A stretch of DNA of 64,000 nt from Bradyrhizobium sp. 4 (GTDB taxonomy: Bacteria > Pseudomonadota > Alphaproteobacteria > Rhizobiales > Xanthobacteraceae), in assembly GCF_023100905.1 (NCBI RefSeq), contig NZ_CP064686.1, forward strand, positions 1,240,001 through 1,304,000. Reading direction: 5' to 3'. Under the pieces are notes generated by a model. The model had not been told where the DNA came from, did not search any database, and saw only the letters and a program-made list of their open reading frames with translations. A program made the position numbers and the translations under genes. Shown piece by piece: positions 10,093 through 20,588 of the stretch; the stretch's first letter is position 1; each line of letters begins with the position of its first letter.

Positions 10093-10429
10093 TTCCTCTT
10101 CCGGCTCCTTCAAGCCTTATGCCACCCTTTTGCTCAATCGGACGTGTCATGGCCTCGACAGCATGTTGTAAGCCCGAATGACAGAACTTGGTGTCTGGCG
10201 GCCGGCTCAATCGTTGGCACACACCTCCTGTCAGACGTCACGGAGTTGGCCATCACCGCGCGTTTGACTTAAGTAAGGTGAGTGATCAATGGGCAACCCG
10301 CCACTGTCGATACTGGCTGCGATCCGGGAAAGTATGCGGTACGCCCGCCAGCCGCCGCGCCGGCCAATTTTGGGCGACAAGCATGAGATCACTGAATCCG
10401 ACAACGGTTGCCGTCGACCCGCTCCTGCG

Positions 10430-10835
10430 AAAATTGGCCAGGCGATGGACGCTGGACCAGAAAACGCAATCCTGTCGAGTGCTTGGACTATTTTACTGGC
10501 TTTGGCGGGAGCGGATAAATGCCGAGCCACGATTTGACCTCCTTTCGATGATGGCGCACTCATCGGAGACCCGGCATATGGAGCCACGTGAGTCTCTTGG
10601 CATCTCATCGACGCCACGCGCACTTCGACCACCGCGGGCCTGCTGTTCATGAACCAGTCCCCGTCCGAGCTAGAAAGCTTCGCGCGATAACCCTCCTTGG
10701 TGTCGAACGCTCTGTCCGAGATTATTCGATACCAGACGCCCATGACACATATGCGCCGCAACGCCACCGCTGACATCCTCATGGGAGGAAAGCAAATCAG
10801 GCGAGGCGACAAGGTCCTGATGTGGTAAATTTCCC
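10430..10835 (+). pseudogene. Cytochrome P450, central fragment, frameshifted
   Basis: Pieces read RFDLLSMMAHSSETRHM, TAGLLFMNQSPSELE, LVSNALSEIIRYQTPMTHMR and RRNATADILMGGKQIRRGDK, ending in a W before a stop. This is the I-helix to K-helix part of a bacterial P450, with the ExxR motif as EIIR and the following MRRNAT/GGxxIRxGDKV region characteristic of CYP families acting on terpenoids or sterols. The heme-binding cysteine loop is not found. At least three frame breaks are present. Sequence from 10100 to 10430 and 10835 to 11150 holds nothing recognised. Confidence 0.75.
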
Positions 10836-11149
10836 GTTGGCGCGCCGGAGCGCGTTGCATCGCACTTCGTGCACGGTCATCCCGCACTCACTGTCCGAAT
10901 CGTAGCCTAGATGTGGTGCCCTGAATGAGGCCTGGGCTGCACGGCAGGACCGTCGGCGCCCTGATGACCAGTTAGCCCACTACATGCGGACCGACGCGGG
11001 CCGCTGAAAGTTGCCATCCCGGTCGACCAACAGCTGCATTGTGTCCACCAACACGTTTCGCGTGCAGCATCTCCCAACGGCATCACGTCCGAGTCCGGGG
11101 AACTCTGTCACAATCAGATTCGGAGCCGGAGCATGGGCGTATGAGGTGA

Positions 11150-11600
11150 TGGTTACTCGGCAAAAAAGCCCAATGGCCCAACCTTTGCCCGCAGCGGTCC
11201 TCCGGTGGCGGCTTATCGCTTCGAAGACAGCCGCTCCGCAGAATGTGCTCTCCGCTATTCAGTGGCTATCGTGGTATCTGCAGGTGGCTGGTTACGCCGC
11301 CTATAGATCAGCAATGATGGCATCACATTGGCTGGCTGTTGGTCACACAGCAGACGCAAGCTCTACGAGCTGCATGTTGCAGGGAGCTCGGAAGCGGCAA
11401 CGACGACGGTCGAAGGGAGCAAAGCTCTGGCAGGTCGAGAAAAACGTGCGCGGTCAAAGCCCCGACGCATGCGTTGCCGCGCTCCAGGGCGATGGCCGCA
11501 GATTTCTTCGAGTGCTGGCAGCAGATCTTGCGGCGGATCTGCTGCAATTCAAAACAAGCAGCAGCTGAACTCACCGAGGTGATCGCGATGGTTCTCGATG
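11150..11600 (+). pseudogene. IS66 TnpC fragment
   Basis: Frames give VAAYRFEDSRSAECALRYS, then GCWSHSRRKLYELHVAGS, LWQVEKNVRGQSPDACVAA and ADFFECWQQ, which are consecutive segments of an IS66 TnpC transposase. At least three frameshifts are present and both ends are missing. From 11600 to 12190 I see no gene. Confidence 0.75.
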
Positions 11601-12190
11601 CCGAACGGTTGCCCGATCTTCTAGTGTTGTGACGTCGCGTGGAAGAGCAATTTAAAGTGTCGTGGGAACCGGCTCGTCCGGATTGCCAGCGGCGGACCGA
11701 CGCCGATGATCCTCCCTGGACGGATCTCCGCGAACTCCTCGCACTCGAGCCAAGCCGCGGCTTTCTTGGCCGCCGGCGAGAGTAAAGAGGCAGCTCAGCG
11801 TCATCGGCCAAACATGCAGGTAACTGTAAGCACCGGGATCGATGGCGAGCTGTGTCCGTTTAGGTTCTCCACCGCTAAATCTTTGGCGCAAGAACAATGC
11901 GCTCCGCACTGGCTCGTTCGCCAAAGCCTTGGCCGCTCGATGATACCTAGGCTTCACTTAGGCCAAACTCGGGCCGCAAATGTGCGGCGATCGTCACATC
12001 CTTCCGAGCTTCGGTACTGGTGATCCTGAGAACAGTGATTGAACGAGTAAGTGAGAGCAATTTTCTAGAATTGGTAGGCTTCCGCGCTTCCCTTCTTCAT
12101 GTATTCTTCGGATCGTGACTAAAGATGTTGCAATCTATGAATGGTCGGGACTCCCAACCGTTCGCCAAGTGACTTTTGAGGATCATTCTG

Positions 12191-13039
12191 ATGAGACAAG
12201 CAGTAATGGAAAATGAAACACGAGCTTCATCGAAAACAAAACACCACGATCACTTGGAGTTCGTGCAAGGTCAAATCAACTTTGCTCAACGCGCCGCCGA
12301 CGAGAATGCCCCCGGAATTGCTTTGTCGATGCAAGATATGCCCATGCTCCCCTACGACGTAACGATTCGTGACGCGCGTCCGATCGTGAGCGAATTGTCC
12401 CTTGATCGACAGGGCTTTACTCTAATTCAACACAAGATATCTCACGCAAACGATGGCGATCGAGACATTGGATACGACAAGTACTTGGAAGAAATGGTTC
12501 CGTTCATAAAGAACTATTTCAATGCGTCCTGGGTCGTGCCGCGTCGACAAGGCGTCGTTGTTCGCTCTGCCAAAGCCCTTCGTGGTGTAAGGGAACCGAG
12601 TGTAATGGCTCACATTGACTACGCGCCGATCGCCGGTCCAATGCTCGCCGCGGTCGAGGACCGATCGCAGGACATCCCGATCCGATCGTATTCTCGATTG
12701 ATGATCGTTCAGGCTTGGCACGCCCTCTCGCCCCCTCCGCAGGATTTTCCCTTAGCGTTCTGCGATGGTGGCTCCGTTCACGATACGGATATTGCCGTGG
12801 TGGATTACACATATCTTGGCTTCACGTTCAAGAGTTGTGCCGTGCACTTCAATCCAGCGCATCGTTGGTACTATTTTCCGGAAATGACTGCAAATGAGTT
12901 CATCCTATTTAAGGGCTATGATTCCGAGCCGCATTGCAATCCGAAGGCCGCTCACTCGGCCTTCGACAATCGTCGCAAGCACCCCAACGCGGAGCCCCGC
13001 GAAAGTATAGAGGCCCGCTTTTTCGTGTACTACGCCTGA
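12191..13039 (+). CDS. CmcJ/NvfI-family oxidoreductase
   Basis: This intact 282-residue protein belongs to the CmcJ/NvfI family, which includes cephamycin 7-alpha-methoxylase component CmcJ, fungal tailoring oxygenases and gibberellin desaturase relatives. The diagnostic C-terminal half is present: HRWYYFPEMTANEFILFKGY, then AHSAFDN and PRESIEARFFVYY. The central Y-S-x-L-M-I-V-Q-A-W-H region supports the same family. ATG 12191 with GAGG ten bases before it is preferred over TTG 12176. It stands alone between IS relics, lower in GC than its neighbours, which suggests recent transfer. The substrate cannot be predicted; most characterised relatives act in secondary metabolism. Confidence 0.82.
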   Translation: MRQAVMENETRASSKTKHHDHLEFVQGQINFAQRAADENAPGIALSMQDMPMLPYDVTIRDARPIVSELSLDRQGFTLIQHKISHANDGDRDIGYDKYLEEMVPFIKNYFNASWVVPRRQGVVVRSAKALRGVREPSVMAHIDYAPIAGPMLAAVEDRSQDIPIRSYSRLMIVQAWHALSPPPQDFPLAFCDGGSVHDTDIAVVDYTYLGFTFKSCAVHFNPAHRWYYFPEMTANEFILFKGYDSEPHCNPKAAHSAFDNRRKHPNAEPRESIEARFFVYYA

Positions 13040-13264
13040 CAGCCGAGATCGCTTGTGCCACTTCAGTCGCCGGCGCCGAACGTTTAGAGGACCCGCCGCG
13101 CTAGGTTCTGCCTCGACGCGCTAAGCTCTTGCGTTTCCCGACCTGCTAGACGCAGCTGAGACAACGTCAATGCTGCATATGCCCTCGCTTATCACACCCG
13201 CGACAGTTAATGGCCCGGGGACTTGCTTTCGTGATTGCACTTGCGCTTTAGTCGATGGACCCAT

Positions 13265-13311
13265 CACGTTAAGTAACGTGCATGCGTAGCTTTCGTCAGG
13301 GGAGCTACGCA
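13265..13311. other. Two adjacent perfect hairpins
   Basis: CACGTTA-AG-TAACGTG (13265-13280) is followed three bases later by TGCGTAGCT / AGCTACGCA (13283-13291 and 13303-13311) with an 11-base loop. There is no strong T-run, so a rho-independent terminator for the upstream oxygenase gene is possible but not clear. The rest of 13040-13338 holds no gene. Confidence 0.45.
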
Positions 13312-13338
13312 TTTAGTCGTCCGTGAAGAACGCCGGTT

Positions 13339-14669
13339 TTAAGCCGGAGCGGGTTGAATCGTTGCCATAAGGGCGAGGAGTATCTGGCACAATAAAAGTC
13401 TGAGCCAGCGGATCAGGCGGCGGAAATTGTAGCCGACAGCTGCGAGGATGGCGTTGGCAGCGTCGCCTTGGCGGTACCAGAGATAGTTTCGGCCCATTCG
13501 ATGGTCGGCTTTGAGATGGCCGATCACGGGTTCGACGGCTGCCCGGCGGCGTAACTGACGTTTGATCCTGGGCGTCACGCCGCGTTTCTGACCGGAGATG
13601 AAGATTCTGAGCTTGTGGTCTTGCGGTGCATTGTGGCCGCGATATCCCTTGTCTGCGAAGATGCGATCGAGGGTGTTGCCGACCAGCGCCTCCATCTCCG
13701 GGATCACGGTTGCCAGGGTGTGTCCGTCGTCGGGGTTGCCCGGCATGGACTTCACGTGAGTGACGAACTGTCCGCCCTTGGCGTGGCTGAGAGTGGTGGC
13801 GACGGAGACCTTGACGCCGAACTCGTATGGCCGATGGGCCTTGCCCTTGCCGATGCATTCGACTTCCGGCGCGTGCAGGGAATAGACCTTCGGTCCGCGC
13901 TGACGCTGCTGTTGCTCGCGCACGCGCCGCGCCGGCATCAGCAGCTGGGCGAACACCGCTTCAAGCCCGCTGTCGCCCTCGATCTTGCGGGTGATGTCGC
14001 GAATGACGCGGCCGAGCAAGGTGCGCAGCTTCTTCAGCGCCCGGTTGGCGCGATTGAACTGCTTGGCGTGGGCATAACGCTGGTGCTGCACCAGGGCGAG
14101 AACTTGCCGACCCGTGTATAGGACTGGCGCAGAGTCACCCCGTGTTGCTTTGCCAGCCGCACGAGCTTCTCGCGTGCTCGGTTCAGCAGCCTGGCATCGG
14201 TGGGGAACATCACGTTCTTGGGCTGCACTGTGGTATCGACGATCACCTGTGACAGCTCGGACGGCTTGATCGCCTTGGTCCTGGTGGCCACCGACAGGCT
14301 TTCCTGGAGTAGCGCCTGCAACCGCTCCTCGCCCATGCGGTTGGGCCAGCGCGTCAGCGATGAACGATCGAACACCAGTCCGTGCTGGAAGAACTCCTCG
14401 CCGCAGAAATACTGGTAATAGGGGTTCTCAACCCAGCGCTCGCACAGTACCTCATCTGACAGGAGGATCGCCAGCCCGGCCATCAGTCGTGTCGGCAGCG
14501 GCGGATGACCGGGATCATCCGTGTAGACCTCGGAGAAGCGGCCTTCCAGGAACTGCCACTCCACCGTTCGCGCCAGCTTCGCCAGCGGATGATCCATGTC
14601 GATGATCTGATCGAGCCGGGAGCGAAACAGATCCTGCTCGCCCGTCTCCCGCCGTTCCCGTGGCCGCAT
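13339..14669 (-). pseudogene. IS5-family transposase, frameshifted
   Basis: ATG 14669, behind GGAGAGCGAG, begins MRPRERRETGEQDLFRSRLD. The N-terminal DUF772-type domain (LPTRLMAGLAIL, CERWVENPYYQYFCGEEFFQ) is followed by VIVDTTVQPKNVMFPTDARL. The frame breaks near 14105 and resumes with VQHQRYAHAKQFNRANRALK, IFADKGYRGHN and EPVIGHLKADHRMGRNYL, the second and third catalytic segments. It is distinct from the IS427-like group at 1361. Element ends were not determined. Confidence 0.85.
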
Positions 14670-14708
14670 CTCGCTCTCCGCCGAAGCAGTGATACGACAC
14701 AGAATCAC

Positions 14709-15089
14709 GAATCAAATTTGCAAGGAATCTGGAGGGTTCTGTGAGGTCGCGCTCACGCGAGGGCGCGACAAAGCGCTTATCACGCGACCTCATTGAAGCC
14801 GGATTGAACGAAGGCGCGGGAGAATATGCACGGTGGTGCGGCTATGGGGATAGTTTGAGATCGCGGGTTGCTATGGGCAGACTGCGGAGCAGACGCGGCG
14901 ACGTTTTGGTTGCGCAATGGCGGCAACTTGAGACAGAGAGCATTTTACCAGCGGTCGCGATCGATGGCCGGCTGCATCGAATAGTTTCCAGCGCGCTGTT
15001 TGGCCGCACGGATTCGGCAGCGTCTGCGATGATCGAGACGACGGGATCGTAATGACGAGTGACGATCTTCGTGCACGGCATGAATTGGC
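14709..15089. other. Gap between IS5 and IS91 elements, no gene recognised
   Basis: Short open frames exist on both strands but none resembles a known family or keeps frame for more than about 100 codons. It probably contains the outer end of the IS5-type element and the terminus of the IS91 unit. Confidence 0.4.
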
Positions 15090-16331
15090 TCACGATGTGT
15101 CGCACCGGAACGATTGGGTTGAAGCGCCGGAATGACTGAACCTGTGTCGAAAGCGCTCGATGATGCGCATGACGCCACCACAATCAGGACAGGCGGGAAC
15201 CTTGGGCCACGTCAGAGCGTCCGAATCCACAGGCGGCGGCTCGCCACCGTTTGGCGCGGTCCGCTCACGATCGAGAAGTTTGCGGCAAAGGGCGAGTTTG
15301 GCAGCGCGATGGCCGTTTGCCATGAAGCCGAAGTGGCGAATGCGATGGAAGCCATCGGGCAGCGTGTGAAGAAGGTAGCGGCGGATGAACTCGTCGGGCT
15401 TGAGCTTCATGATCTTCGTCGCGCCGTTCTGGCGGTAGTCCTTCCAGGTAAAGGCGACGTGATCCTCGGCGAGGGCTACGAGCCGGCTGTTGGCGATTGC
15501 AACGCGATGGGTATAGCGGCCGAGATAGGCCAGCACCTGCGCGGGGCCGCCGAACGGCCGTTTGGCGTAGACGACCCAGCTGATGCGCCGCATGGCGACG
15601 AGGTGAGCTGCGAAGGCGGCAGGCTGGGCCAGGGATGCGAGATCGCCGAAGAAGTTCAGGGTGCCGACGTCGAAGGCGGCGGTCAGACGTTCGAGGAATA
15701 GGCGTCTGAACAGCCGGGCGAGCGGTTTGACGGCCAGGAAGAAGTTTGGTCGGCTGGCGATCCAGCGCGCGCCATCGGGCGAGAGGCCGCCGCCCGGCAC
15801 GACGCAGTGGACGTGGGGATGGTGCGTCAGCGCCTGCCCCCAAGGTGTGGAGGACGGCGACGACGCCGATCCCGGCGCCGAGCCGGCGTGGATTGGCGGC
15901 GAGCCTCGACATTGCCTCGGCGGCGGCTTTGAACAGGATCGCATGTTCTGAAAGGCGATCGCGCCGATCGGAGCCGGCAGTGTGAAGACGACGTGGAAAT
16001 AGGGAACCGGCAGCAGGTCGGCTTCTCGCGCGGCAAGCCACGCGGCTCGGGCTGGCCCCTGACACTTCGGACAGTGCCGGTTGCGGCAAGAATTATAGGC
16101 GATGCGTGTCGTGCCGCAGTCGTCGCAAGCCTCCATGTGGCCGCCGAGCGCCTCGGTTCGGCACGCAACGATCGCACTCATCACGCGCCGCTCGACCCGA
16201 CCGAGATGACCGGCATGCAAACGGCGATAGGCGTCGCCATGCCGGCGCAAGATATCGGCAATCTCGATGGCGGGTCTGTGCGGACGGACGTCGGGGCGGG
16301 CCATAACCCGCACTTCCGGACGCGTTGTCAT
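15090..16331 (-). pseudogene. IS91-family transposase, internal frame error
   Basis: The protein begins with the IS91 zinc-binding region (CDDCGTTRIAYNSCRNRHCP, then KCQ). It continues YFHVVFTLPAPIGAIAFQN, is out of frame across about 15820-15960, and resumes at ALTHHPHVHCVVPGGGLSPD with the HxH motif of replication-type nucleases. RISWVVYAKRPFGGPAQVL and YLGRYTHRVAIAN follow, carrying the catalytic tyrosine region, and a C-terminal CPDCGG ribbon. Two compensating frameshifts keep it open but replace ~35 residues. It acts by rolling-circle-like transposition and lies directly downstream of an integrase gene, a known IS91 arrangement. Confidence 0.85.
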
Positions 16332-17187
16332 CCCGGTGCGTCACCTCCAGCGACAGGCGGTCGAGCGGGCTCTGCGTCGCCCGGATCGTATCGGTGGCGA
16401 CCTGCGTGTAGCGCGCCGTCGACGACAGGTTATTGTGCCCGAGCAGAACCTGGATGATCCGGATGTCGGTTCCGTTCTCGAGAAGATGTGTCGCGAAGCT
16501 GTGGCGCAGCGTGTGCAGCGTGACGCGCTTGGTCAGACCCGCAGCCTTCACCGCCGACCGGCAGGCGGCATGCAACACGGTCTGATCGATTGGATGGTCT
16601 TCGTCGCGTCCCGGGAACAGATAAAGGCGCGGCCGGGCGAGCCGCCACTAGGTGCGCAGGATGCCCAGCAGCTGGGGCGACAACATCACGTTGCGATCCT
16701 TCGCGCCCTTGCCGTGGCGCACCTGGATGACACCGCGAGCACTGTCGATGTCTTCGATCCGCAGTCCCGCTACCTCGGAGGCCCTCAGTCCGGCCGCATA
16801 GGCGGTGGTCAGTGCGGCGCGGCTCTTCAGGCTGGACACTGCTTCGAGGAACTGGACCACTTCGTCGGCGCTGAGAACGACCGGCAGCTTGCGCGGTTCT
16901 CGCGCATCGGGAATGCGTTCCGGGATCAGCGCCTCGCCGAGAGTAACGCCGTAGAAAAACCGCAGCGCACAGACGATCTGGTTCAGCGCCGGCCATGATA
17001 TGCCGGTCGAGACCAGATGCACTTGAAAGGCGCGAACGTCTTCCAGTTCCAGCCGATCCGGCGATTTGCCGAAATAACGGCTGAACTTCGAAACCGCGCT
17101 GATGTAGGATCGCTGCGTCGCCGGCGACAGATTGCGGACGGTCATGTCCTCTATCATGCGACGGCGAAGAGGGCTCAAATCGGCCAT
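16093..17187 (-). pseudogene. Tyrosine recombinase/integrase of the IS91 unit, frameshifted
   Basis: ATG 17187 follows AGGAG. The N-terminal SAM-like core-binding domain reads MIEDMTVRNLSPATQRSYIS, and the catalytic domain starts with the first Arg in YAAGLRASEVAGLRIEDID. The frame is lost near 16650 and resumes with HTLRHSFATHLLENGTDIRI, VLLGHNNLSSTARYTQV, which carries the HxLRH box and the tyrosine nucleophile. All catalytic residues are present across the two frames. The gene overlaps the start of the IS91 transposase, so the two would be co-transcribed. Confidence 0.85.
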
Positions 17188-17196
17188 CTCAATACT

Positions 17197-17242
17197 CCTG
17201 TCTGAGGGGGTGGGCTGCAACACCCACATCCTCTCAGGCAGG
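17197..17242. repeat. Imperfect inverted repeat at the integrase/IS91 unit end
   Basis: CCTGTCTGAGG (17197-17207) pairs with CCTCTCAGGCAGG (17230-17242) around a GC-rich centre with GGGTGGG / CACCCAC. It sits immediately upstream of the integrase start and may be the terminal recognition structure of the IS91-type unit or its promoter operator. Confidence 0.5.
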
Positions 17243-17397
17243 AGGCGCTCTACGCCACCTCGCCGTTCACGCCGCGGTAGCGGCTTCGTTCAATCCCCTT
17301 TCGAGCGGCCGGTTTCCGGCAAAGTGGATTTCCACAGATCGTCGGTTTATGATTCAAATCAACGGTTTGGGTATTCTTCACGAACGACAACTTAACT

Positions 17398-17840
17398 CGC
17401 GAGCAAATGCCGGGACTAAATAAACAAAGGCACTGCGTGCGTATGGTCAGGCGCGATTTAACTCATCCCTCGCCTCCGACCGATCCGTGATGCGTGCCAG
17501 CGGCAGCGGCGTCATCGCCACCGTCGGCAGCAACGGCAGATCGTCGACCAACTTCGCACGTTCTGCTGCAGTGAGCGTCATACGAAGCGGTCGCGCCTCG
17601 AATAGATCTGGAAGTTTGAAAGGTCCCACGCATCGTGTTCCAAGCCTCCGGGGGCATCTCCCCTGCCTGGAAGGCCAGAACCGAGTCGATCAGTGCTCGA
17701 AGCTCAAGAATCGACGTCAACTAAATACATGGAATATCAACGATCTTGACAGATCCTGCTTCTGCCTGCGTCATCCAGGTCGGGACGAGAGGAGCCATCT
17801 TCCGCTCGGAGTTTGAAGTGCCGACGATCCGAATGGGTCT
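17398..17840. other. IS481 right-end scrap and unassigned sequence
   Basis: GAGCAAATGCCGGGACTAAA at 17402-17421 matches the right end of the IS481-family element at 245-1263. The rest contains a broken minus-strand frame (start MTSILELRALIDSVLAFQAG at about 17720) with no identified family. Confidence 0.45.
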
Positions 17841-17914
17841 GGTCGCCGACGAACGTCGCGGTCCGCCCGAAGAGAATGAAATGGTTAGAAGACTTCGATC
17901 TCGAGCCCCAGACT

Positions 17915-18089
17915 CCGCGTACTATGGCGTCGCCGGGGACGCGGAGCCGAACATTGGGCCATCAACACGTCGCTGATCGAGACCTGCAGAATCAACGACG
18001 TAGATCCTCTGGAATGCCTTACCGACGTCATCATCAGGAGTGAAGGTCATCCAAACAGCGATATCAATCAGCTGTTGCCCTGGGCCTAG
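17915..18089 (+). pseudogene. IS66 TnpC C-terminal fragment
   Basis: The frame reads INTSLIETCRINDVDPLECL, TDVIIRSEGHPNSDINQLLP, WA and a stop, the conserved C-terminus of IS66 TnpC. The preceding zinc/DDE portion is missing or out of frame. Confidence 0.75.
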
Positions 18090-18109
18090 CGAAAGCAAAG
18101 CACTCAAAG

Positions 18110-18830
18110 GCGTGGCCTGATGGCGACGCTTACGATCTGTGGGACAATCCGCTCGACCTCCGCGATGCTGGCCGCACTGGCGTTGATATCGGCCCGCCGC
18201 AGCTTGGCCGTCAGCATATGCCTGCCGCAAAACACGTACAGCGGCAGACAGCTACAGGCAGTCCTAATAGCGTGGAAGAAGCGCCCCTCCTGGTAGCCCT
18301 GCCGCGGGTCGTCGGTTCGGCGCTCGCTTGTGCGCCTCCAGGAATCGTGTCACCGGCAGCGAATCGATCGCCGCCGCCTGATATGGGATCTTGTGATAGC
18401 GCCAAGGGTTGCTTTGCCTCAGCTCCAATCGGTTCAGCGTCGACTTACCGGCCACCGCTGCGCAGTCCTCCCGCCAGGCTTCAGACTTGCCCGCCGGCAC
18501 CGCATCAGCAGGTCGTGCCGCAGTTCGTCGTGATCTTGAGATCTTCATAGCGAAGTGCGATGCAAAAGATCTGCTCTCCGATCAATGTCCCGAGCGCATG
18601 CTCGACCAAGTCCGGCCGGCGATGATCGCGAAAGCAATCTGACGCCTCACCATATTGATCGCCCGAGCGGTGGCGCCCAGAAGCAGCGCTAAAGCGTCCG
18701 ACCTCACCACGCATCAAAGGCCGCTTCCACAGCCCGGCCCTCCACCACTCCGAAATTAAACCGTTCCGCGCCACACTGTGTCGGCGTCGGGGCATTCCCT
18801 CAATCATCCAAAGTCCTTCCCGCAAAAGAA
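18110..18830 (-). pseudogene. IS1380-family transposase fragment
   Basis: Reading from the right, minus-strand pieces are RRPDLVEHALGTLIGEQIFC, IALRYEDL, VAGKSTLNRLELRQSNPWRY, HKIPYQAAAIDSLPVTRFLE, QEGRFFHAI and LPLYVFCGRHMLTAKLRRAD. These are N-terminal to central segments of IS1380 DDE transposases. At least four frameshifts and an internal deletion, removing the DLDATDDP-type first catalytic site, are evident. Confidence 0.75.
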
Positions 18831-19518
18831 CTTTTGCTGATTCGCGCCCTGGTGCGCCTCACAGTGTGAGAAATGCGGTTCAGCTTCCTTCGCGCCTGCC
18901 GGGAGTCGGCGACGGTCTACACTGCTTCCATTTCGCGACAGGCTGGTTGATCCCGTAATACCTGGCAAGTGCTCTCAGGCCTGACTAATTGTATCGCTCC
19001 TCGGATTGCCTCCGTCGTGGTGGCGCAGCCGTGTAACACACGTCCCGTAGCGCATCATTCGAAAATGCCCCATCAAGGCCCGGGACTAACAAATCCTGCG
19101 ATGGCTTCCAAAATCTGGTAGGAGACTCCCTCTCCTATTTGTGTATTCTCAATCATCGAGAGCGATGATCAACTGGCGGCTAAAGCGCCGCACCCAACAC
19201 GGGACGATTTGGAGACGAACAGTGAGAGCTCTCCTAAGTGAGAGGATCCCATTGACCATCACATCGAGAGCGGGTTGTGCATGACGGGACACGATGAACA
19301 GATTAAACTAGCGAAAACGAGCTGCGGCAAATGATCTATCAATGCGCACCCATACATCGGTGTGGGCGAATTCGAGCGCTGCGCATTTCGAACCCGAATA
19401 CCAGGCGATGTCATCCTCATTGCCCGCCCGATCGAGACGCGTTGGACAGCTAGCAGCGTCTTCTCGCGGATCGCCAACAAGCAATTTTCCAACGTCGTTG
19501 AGTTCGTTAGGATTCGAG
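18831..19518. other. Gap, no gene recognised
   Basis: Frames are short and unsupported on both strands. The segment CGGGACTAACA near 19080 resembles an IS481 terminal sequence. No promoter or RNA gene is evident. Confidence 0.4.
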
Positions 19519-19779
19519 ATGATCTATGCCACATTTATTGACACATCAACAGATACGGCGGCGGGCGAGTTCAGAGGCCGGAAAATCGCGCAACTGCGCG
19601 AAGGGGAGCTAACGGCCCAAGGCGCTCAATTTACGGCTCCAAGAACGCGACAGACGCTGCTTTTGAGCGTTATTGGCTTGCTCCGCTATGCGGAGGCTGA
19701 AGTACTTGAGCTGAAGCTTGAGACGTCAGCCGTTCTTTTGGGAGCCACGATCGCCGAGCTCGAGCAAAATTTGGAGTAG
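19519..19779 (+). CDS. Small hypothetical protein
   Basis: From ATG 19519 the frame encodes ~86 residues. The C-terminal half (LLLSVIGLLRYAEAEVLELK, LETSAVLLGATIAELEQNLE) is a leucine/glutamate-rich amphipathic helix, possibly coiled coil, and codon use there looks like real coding. The frame is open upstream to 19342, so the start is uncertain. I do not recognise the family, and it could be the 3' end of a larger broken gene. Confidence 0.35.
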   Translation: MIYATFIDTSTDTAAGEFRGRKIAQLREGELTAQGAQFTAPRTRQTLLLSVIGLLRYAEAEVLELKLETSAVLLGATIAELEQNLE

Positions 19780-20588
19780 TGCGCCGGCTGACGCGGCGAT
19801 CTGAAGAGGGTCGAACTCCCCGGGTGCCGGCTTTTAAGTACAGACGGATCTCGGTCGTAAACTCCGGTGAAGAACTGGACAAGCGGTTCCGTTGCCTCTC
19901 ATCAGGATAGTTTGCAGCGCAAACCTGCCGACCTATCTGCTCGCCGCCCAGATTGGGAACTCTCTTGATGGTTGGGATCGAGCCGTCGCAATAGGCCGGC
20001 GGGATTACGCCATGCCATGCTGCCGGCCAAGCTCGGCGAGTTGCGGCTCTTTCCCTTGCATCCGAAATGCCGATTTCGGCTCTCCGCCGTCTGACTTGAC
20101 AATCGCCTCGATCTCGGAACGCGTCAGGAAATGCACATGGCGCTTTGTTATGACGCTCACTTGGTATCGCCAAGACGCGCTGAATCGCTGTGAGCACCTC
20201 CAAGATGCGAACCGTAGAGGCGCATGGCCGTGTGTGAGGTAACGGTCCACGAAGCGCGGCAAGGTTACTACTCCACTCGTGGTTAGCCTCCCAGCGCCGG
20301 TCAACAGCGCCGTGCCCCAGCTGGCGCGCATGTGCGAGACGTCGGAAAGCTCAAAGGAAGAATGCACGCCGCTATCCGCGCACGCACAGGCCCGGGCACA
20401 GCCCATGGAACCGGCGCACCACGGCGCAAACGCGCTACTCCCCATCTGCACGGCGGTCGGCTTGACGCCGACAGCGTCTAGTCGCTTCTGGCTAAGCAAG
20501 TGTGGGCGGCGGCGATCAGGGTTCTTCAGAGCTGGTCCCGGTTGTCTGAACAGAATCTCCGTGTTGATAAGTGAAGCCTCTGCCGGGG
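19780..20588. other. Gap before IS3 relic, no gene recognised
   Basis: A minus-strand frame at 20005-20499 is open for 164 codons and includes VHFLTRSEIEAIVKSDGGEP, but it shows no family I know and an opposite-strand frame overlaps it. I see no RNA gene or clear regulatory site. Confidence 0.35.

Noticed and set aside
10231..10887. 218-codon minus-strand frame
   Set aside because: It lies opposite the cytochrome P450 remnant, whose codons are recognisable on the + strand.
13283..13312. Possible tts box around GACGAAAGCTACGC
   Set aside because: Only the CGAAAGCT core matches; the segment is fully explained by a perfect hairpin and no secretion gene follows.
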